From NCBI GenBank assembly GCA_003762875.1, contig RIBL01000001.1:186001-250000 (forward strand): a stretch of 64,000 nt of DNA, in the 5' to 3' direction. The notes beneath the pieces are model-generated. The model did no database searches. It saw nothing but the letters and a program-made list of their open reading frames with translations, and was not told the origin of the DNA. The translations under genes and the position numbers were made by a program. Source of the stretch: Muribaculaceae bacterium Isolate-110 (HZI). GTDB taxonomy: Bacteria; Bacteroidota; Bacteroidia; Bacteroidales; Muribaculaceae. This document shows, in pieces, positions 59,625 through 64,000 of the stretch. Each line of letters begins with the position of its first letter. The stretch's first letter is position 1.

Positions 59625-60353
59625 ATGGATTTCATTAGCGGAGAGACACTTTATATAGACAAGCCGTTGGAATGGACCTCGTTTGACGTCGTAAAGCGTC
59701 TGCGCGGGGTGTTGCTCCATCGCCTTCATCGTAAGAAGATGAAGGTAGGCCATGCCGGCACGCTTGATCCTTTGGCTACAGGTGTGATGGTAGTGGTCAC
59801 CGGCCGCTCGACCAAACTCATCGAGAGTCTCCAGGCAGGAGTGAAGGAGTATGTGGCCACCATACAGCTTGGAGCCACTACCCCGTCGTTTGACCTCGAG
59901 ACCGAGATTGACGCCACATATCCCACCTCCCATATTACACGCGAAGCCATCGAAGCCATCCTTCCCCGCTTCCGCGGACGCATCGAGCAGGTGCCCCCGG
60001 CATTCTCGGCCTGCAAGGTCGATGGCCATCGTGCTTACAATATGGCCCGCAAGGGGCATGAGGTGGAACTGAAGCCCAAGGTGCTTGTCATTGACAGCAT
60101 TGATATCGAGAAGTTTGATGAAGAGAAGATGAGCCTGCGTCTGCGCATCGTATGCAGCAAGGGCACATATATACGCGCGCTTGCCCGCGACATAGGCGAA
60201 GCCCTCGGCAGCGGCGGACATCTAACGGCCCTGCGCCGCACTCGTGTGGGCGATGTGGGCATTGAGGACTGCCTCACGGTGGAGCAGGCTGTCGAACTCA
60301 TACGCACGACCGACATCGTGATTCCTGACGAGGAGTCATGTGACGGCAAGTGA
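59625..60353 (+). CDS. truB: tRNA pseudouridine55 synthase
   Basis: This 242-residue enzyme makes pseudouridine 55 in the T-loop of tRNAs. The catalytic aspartate is Asp48 in KVGHAGTLDPLATGV. KPLEWTSFDVV near the start and the QVPPAFSACKVDGHRAY segment are typical. Length matches the short bacterial form. It lies 15 bp after uppP and 49 bp before queA. Confidence 0.95.
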   Translation: MDFISGETLYIDKPLEWTSFDVVKRLRGVLLHRLHRKKMKVGHAGTLDPLATGVMVVVTGRSTKLIESLQAGVKEYVATIQLGATTPSFDLETEIDATYPTSHITREAIEAILPRFRGRIEQVPPAFSACKVDGHRAYNMARKGHEVELKPKVLVIDSIDIEKFDEEKMSLRLRIVCSKGTYIRALARDIGEALGSGGHLTALRRTRVGDVGIEDCLTVEQAVELIRTTDIVIPDEESCDGK

Positions 60354-60402
60354 GATAAAAATATAGAAACAATCAAGTGAAAACAATACATACTGAGAGA
60401 GG

Positions 60403-61452
60403 ATGAAACTTTCACAATTCAAATTCCGTCTGCCTGAGGAACTTATAGCCCAGCAGCCCGGCGGCGAACGTGACGAGGCCCGTCTGATGGTGGTCAACCG
60501 CAAGGACGGCTCGATAGAGCATCATGAGTTTAAGGAAATTATCAACTATTTTGACGATGGCGACCTGTTTGTCTACAACGACTCCATGGTGTTTCCCGCA
60601 CTCCTTTACGGAAACAAGGAGAAGACTGGCGCGCGCATCGAGGTGTTTTTGCTGCGCGAGCTGAGCGCGGAAAACAAACTTTGGGACGTGCTCGTGGAGC
60701 CGGCCCGCAAGATACGTATCGGCAACAAGCTCTATTTCGGCGATGACGAGTCGATGGTGGCCGAGGTGATTGACAACACCACCTCGCGCGGCCGCACTCT
60801 GCGCTTTCTCTACGACGGCCCCCATGAGGAGTTCAAGGAGGAGCTTTACAAGCTCGGTGCGACCCCTCTGCCCTTCTATATCAACCGTGAGTCGACCACC
60901 GAGGATACAGACCGCTATCAGACCATCTATGCCAACCGGGAGGGTGCCGTAGTGGCTTCGGGTGCCGGTCTGCACTTCTCGCGCGAACTCATGAAACGTC
61001 TTGAGATCAAAGGTGTCGGCGAGGCTTTCATCACCATCCACAGCGGTCTGGGCAATTATCGCGAGATCGACGTGGAGGACCTCACCAAGCACCGCATGGA
61101 CTCCGAGGAGATGGAGGCATCGCAGGAGCTTGTCGACAAGGTCAACGCCACCAAGGACGCTGGTCATAAGGTGTGTGCAGTGGGTACACAGGTGCTCCGC
61201 GGCATCGCCAGCGCAGTGAGCATGGGCGGACACATGAAGACCTACTCGGGCTGGACCAACAAGTTTATCTTCCCTCCCTACGACTTCACCGTCACCGACG
61301 CGCTGGTGTCAAACTTCCACCTCCCTTACTCCACCATGCTCATGATGGTAGCCGCTTTCGGTGGCTATGACCTCGTGATGGAAGCCTACAAGAAGGCTGT
61401 CAAGGATGGTTACAAATTTGGTGTCTACGGCGATTCGATGCTGATTATCTGA
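60403..61452 (+). CDS. queA: SAM:tRNA ribosyltransferase-isomerase (queuosine pathway)
   Basis: This 349-residue enzyme moves the ribosyl part of SAM onto 7-aminomethyl-7-deazaguanine in tRNA, giving epoxyqueuosine. Typical segments are [39 protein letters not shown], and the C-terminal [30 protein letters not shown] is also conserved. Length is normal. It lies in the truB-queA tandem, 31 bp before the YigZ-like gene. Confidence 0.96.
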   Translation: MKLSQFKFRLPEELIAQQPGGERDEARLMVVNRKDGSIEHHEFKEIINYFDDGDLFVYNDSMVFPALLYGNKEKTGARIEVFLLRELSAENKLWDVLVEPARKIRIGNKLYFGDDESMVAEVIDNTTSRGRTLRFLYDGPHEEFKEELYKLGATPLPFYINRESTTEDTDRYQTIYANREGAVVASGAGLHFSRELMKRLEIKGVGEAFITIHSGLGNYREIDVEDLTKHRMDSEEMEASQELVDKVNATKDAGHKVCAVGTQVLRGIASAVSMGGHMKTYSGWTNKFIFPPYDFTVTDALVSNFHLPYSTMLMMVAAFGGYDLVMEAYKKAVKDGYKFGVYGDSMLII

Positions 61453-61483
61453 TGGCGTTACCCGGAGGTACCGATCTCTTGAA

Positions 61484-62089
61484 ATGGCCAAATATCTGAC
61501 CATACCAAAATCAGGCGAAGGGATTTATCGCGAAAAGATGAGCCGCTTCCTGGCCTTTGCACTTCCGGTGTCGTCGGTCGACGAGGCCCGGGAGTGCATA
61601 GCATTGTATGCCAACGAGTATCATGACGCACGTCATGTCTGCTGGGCCTACATGGTCGGGGCCGACCGTCTCACATATCTTTCGAGCGACAACGGAGAAC
61701 CTTCCGGCACTGCCGGCAAACCGATACTCGGACAAATCAACTCTCTTGGCCTGACCAATGTGGTCGTGATAGTGGTCAGATATTTCGGAGGCATCAAGCT
61801 CGGCACCTCTGGACTTATCACAGCCTATCGCGAGGCCGCACGTCTGGCTCTTGATGACGCCGGCACGGTCGAAGGCCGCGAAATGACTCAGATGAGCGTG
61901 ACATTTCCCTATCTTGCTATGAATGACGTGATGAAGATTATCAAGAGCACTTCGGCCTCTGATGCAGTGAAGATTACGGGACAGGAGTTTGACAATACCT
62001 GCACTCTCTCACTGTCACTTCCGCTCGACATTGTGCCCGTCATAGCCGCACGGCTTGATGCTGTCTCCGGCACCTCGCTAAACTATTGA
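61484..62089 (+). CDS. YigZ/IMPACT-family protein
   Basis: This 201-residue protein of the YigZ/IMPACT family has a characteristic core: ARHVCWAYMVG, SSDNGEPSGTAGKPIL and VVRYFGGIKLGTSGL. The C-terminal domain of about 60 residues has a ferredoxin-like layout (MSVTFPYLAMNDVMKI). Proteins of this family are linked to translation or stress, but the E. coli function is not established. It begins 31 bp after queA. Confidence 0.9.
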   Translation: MAKYLTIPKSGEGIYREKMSRFLAFALPVSSVDEARECIALYANEYHDARHVCWAYMVGADRLTYLSSDNGEPSGTAGKPILGQINSLGLTNVVVIVVRYFGGIKLGTSGLITAYREAARLALDDAGTVEGREMTQMSVTFPYLAMNDVMKIIKSTSASDAVKITGQEFDNTCTLSLSLPLDIVPVIAARLDAVSGTSLNY

Positions 62090-62162
62090 CGTGTCATTAT
62101 TGTTTAGAAAGTTGAGCGATAAAAAACGGCAGAACGGACAATGTGTTATGAGCAAAAATGAC

Positions 62163-62170
62163 TACCTTTG
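62163..62170 (+). promoter_or_regulatory. TAnnTTTG element for rsfS-ftsH
   Basis: TACCTTTG lies in the 156-bp gap after the YigZ gene, 75 nt before the rsfS ATG. No TTG at 20 nt upstream was found. It suggests rsfS-ftsH has its own promoter. Confidence 0.5.
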
Positions 62171-62245
62171 TGACTTGACGCCGTTAATATTCATCCACAT
62201 TAAAAGTTTCAACTAAGAAATATTTTCAGACAACCCCTATAATTC

Positions 62246-62608
62246 ATGACAGACAACACTACTGACCTGCTCCCGATGATAATCGAAGGTATACAGGACC
62301 GAAAGGGCAAACATATCACCGTCGTGGATCTCAGCGACATAGAGAGCGCGGCCGCTTCGCGCTTCGTGATATGTGAAGGCACCTCGTCGCAGCATGTGGC
62401 CGCAGTGGCCGACAGTGTGCGCGACTATCTTTTTGAGCACGGCCGCATCAAACCATACAACTATGACGGATATACCAACTCTCAATGGATTGTCATAGAC
62501 TATGACGACACCATGGTACATGTGTTTCTCCCCGAGACACGCCGTCTCTATGATCTCGAAGGGCTTTGGAGTGATGCGCGCATCACTGAGATTCCCGATC
62601 TTGACTGA
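62246..62608 (+). CDS. rsfS: Ribosomal silencing factor RsfS
   Basis: This 120-residue protein binds ribosomal protein L14 and blocks subunit joining under low nutrients. The family pattern is visible: DRKGKHITVVDLSDIESAA, FVICEGTSSQHVAAVADSV, QWIVIDYDDTMVHVFLPETR, and YDLEGLWSDA. Length is normal. It lies 46 bp before ftsH, a pairing common in Bacteroidota. Confidence 0.94.
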   Translation: MTDNTTDLLPMIIEGIQDRKGKHITVVDLSDIESAAASRFVICEGTSSQHVAAVADSVRDYLFEHGRIKPYNYDGYTNSQWIVIDYDDTMVHVFLPETRRLYDLEGLWSDARITEIPDLD

Positions 62609-62654
62609 CGTGTCATCTTTTTTCATATTCATCGACCTCACCTAACTACAGCAT

Positions 62655-64000
62655 ATGATGAGTACCCCCGATAACAGACCCAAGAAGGGCGGCATACGCT
62701 TCAGCATGTACTGGGCATATGCCATAATTATAGTTTTCCTTGTAGGAATGCTGTATATTGACGACAATTCCTTGACCAAGGACGTGAGCTACTCCAAGTT
62801 TGAGCAGTATGTCGCGTCGGGAGGAGTCGAAAAGATTACAGTCTTTACCAACACCGATAAAGCCGAGGCTGTTGTCTCCGACTCGTTGGCCCGTACCATA
62901 TTCCATGAGAGCCAATACAAGCCCGATGGCGGTGTGGTGGCCCATATTGTCACCGACATCCCTTCGGCCGACAAGATGAAGGATCAGATTGATGTATGGA
63001 AGGCCGAGGGCAAGTTTCACGGTGAGGTCAATTACGAGAAAACATCCGACTACTCCTCAATACTCTGGACTTTTGGGCCTATCATCCTGCTTGTCGCTTT
63101 CTGGTTCTTCATGATGAAGCGCATGTCGGGCGGAGCGAGCGGTGGCGGACCCGGTGGTGTGTTCAATGTCGGTAAGTCCAAGGCCAAGGTCTTTGAGAAA
63201 GGTGAGGCTACAAATGTTACGTTCAAGGATGTTGCCGGACTCACCGAACCCAAGACCGAGATACGCGAGATTGTCGAGTTTCTTCGCAACCCGCAGCGTT
63301 ACACCGACCTTGGCGGCAAGATACCCAAGGGCGCACTGCTTGTAGGCCCTCCCGGAACTGGTAAGACCCTTCTTGCCAAGGCTGTTGCCGGCGAGGCCAA
63401 CGTGCCTTTCTTCTCGATGTCGGGCTCCGATTTTGTCGAGATGTTTGTCGGCGTGGGTGCATCGCGTGTCCGCGACCTCTTCCGCCAAGCCAAGGAGAAG
63501 GCTCCCTGCATCGTGTTTATCGACGAGATTGACGCCGTGGGCCGTGCGCGTGGCAAGAACCCCAACATGGGTGCCAACGACGAGCGCGAAAATACGCTCA
63601 ACCAGCTCCTCACCGAGATGGACGGTTTCGGCACCAACAGTGGTGTGATTATCCTCGCCGCCACCAACCGTGCCGACATTCTTGACAAAGCCCTTCTGCG
63701 TGCCGGACGCTTCGACCGTCAGATTACAGTCGACCTCCCCGAACTCAAGGACCGTATAGAGATTTTCAATGTCCATCTGCGCAACATCAAGAAGGACGAT
63801 AGCGTGGATGTCGAAGTGATGGCCCGTCAGACGGCCGGATTCTCGGGCGCGGATATAGCCAACGTATGTAATGAAGCCGCCCTTATCGCGGCGCGCAACA
63901 ATAAGAAGACCGTCGATCGCGACAGTTTCATGTCGGCCATTGACCGCATCATCTGCGGTCTGGAACACAGTTCCAAGATTATATCGGCCGACGAGAAAAA
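62655..64000 (+). CDS. ftsH: ATP-dependent zinc metalloprotease FtsH (3' end outside window)
   Basis: 448 codons are present and the frame runs off the right edge. An N-terminal membrane segment at about 16-35 ([18 protein letters not shown]) is followed by a periplasmic domain. A second membrane segment ([19 protein letters not shown]) lies near 133-153. The AAA domain follows with Walker A GPPGTGKT, Walker [13 protein letters not shown], the second-region-of-homology [20 protein letters not shown], and [19 protein letters not shown]. The zinc-binding HExxH motif is not reached. It degrades membrane and soluble proteins. Two adjacent ATGs (62655, 62658) leave the exact start open by one codon. 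Confidence 0.96.
   Translation, partial: MMSTPDNRPKKGGIRFSMYWAYAIIIVFLVGMLYIDDNSLTKDVSYSKFEQYVASGGVEKITVFTNTDKAEAVVSDSLARTIFHESQYKPDGGVVAHIVTDIPSADKMKDQIDVWKAEGKFHGEVNYEKTSDYSSILWTFGPIILLVAFWFFMMKRMSGGASGGGPGGVFNVGKSKAKVFEKGEATNVTFKDVAGLTEPKTEIREIVEFLRNPQRYTDLGGKIPKGALLVGPPGTGKTLLAKAVAGEANVPFFSMSGSDFVEMFVGVGASRVRDLFRQAKEKAPCIVFIDEIDAVGRARGKNPNMGANDERENTLNQLLTEMDGFGTNSGVIILAATNRADILDKALLRAGRFDRQITVDLPELKDRIEIFNVHLRNIKKDDSVDVEVMARQTAGFSGADIANVCNEAALIAARNNKKTVDRDSFMSAIDRIICGLEHSSKIISADEK

Noticed and set aside
60412-61233. Open frame of 273 codons on the - strand
   Set aside because: It is antisense to queA, a well-conserved enzyme. The frame is an effect of high G+C third positions.

Overview
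The window looks like chromosomal DNA from a gut Bacteroidales. The grounds are Bacteroidota-type promoters (TTTG or TTG, about 20 bases, then TAnnTTTG), A-rich leaders without clear Shine-Dalgarno sites, a SusC/SusD pair, a Bacteroidota-type LptD, a lipoprotein TamA variant (TamL) beside TamB, DUF4252, DUF3098 and DUF4843 proteins, and meso-diaminopimelate dehydrogenase. The fairly G+C-rich coding sequence suggests a Muribaculaceae-like member, but that family assignment is inference. No tRNA, rRNA, CRISPR array or intact insertion sequence was recognised.

Layout. 1-1.2 kb: a VKOR-type membrane oxidoreductase (cut by the left edge) and a thioredoxin. 1.3-5.6 kb: gmd, trmN6, a CPBP protease and a metal permease fused to an HMA domain. 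5.7-7.7 kb: an ECF sigma/anti-sigma pair between two DUF4252 genes. 7.9-9.5 kb: rmuC preceded by a 56-codon gene. 9.6-16.5 kb: a complete glycine cleavage operon with its own lipoate ligase (lplA-gcvT-gcvH-gcvPA-gcvPB-lpdA). 16.7-19.7 kb: a ZIP transporter, a TlpA-like protein and a frameshifted lipoprotein gene. 19.8-23.8 kb: a small conserved protein, a small outer-membrane barrel and lptD. 24.1-26.9 kb: Lrp/AsnC regulator, mtaB, glycosyltransferase. 27.0-27.5 kb: an A+T-rich patch with a broken membrane-protein gene. 27.6-35.0 kb: tamL, tamB and a small winged-helix protein.

35.4-44.0 kb: a SusC-SusD-DUF4843-PKD-like lipoprotein-TlpA locus on the + strand. 44.0-48.9 kb: a GH5 mannanase with a multimodular repeat protein, divergent from an AraC regulator. 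49.0-57.4 kb, all - strand: GH13 amylase, cdsA, ddh, ackA, pta and a GH31 glucosidase. 57.5-64 kb, all + strand: ftsX, DUF3098, uppP, truB, queA, a YigZ protein, rsfS and ftsH (cut by the right edge).

The genes mostly serve housekeeping (one-carbon metabolism, tRNA modification, envelope assembly, acetate production) with glycan-use modules between them. The most unusual signal is outside the genes. Many gene junctions carry inverted repeats made of a small vocabulary of short words (aaggttatgag, agtatagag, tttaaagtttag). They include a perfect 68-bp inverted repeat that fills the whole space between two convergent stop codons (5564-5739). All five convergent junctions in the window hold an inverted repeat.
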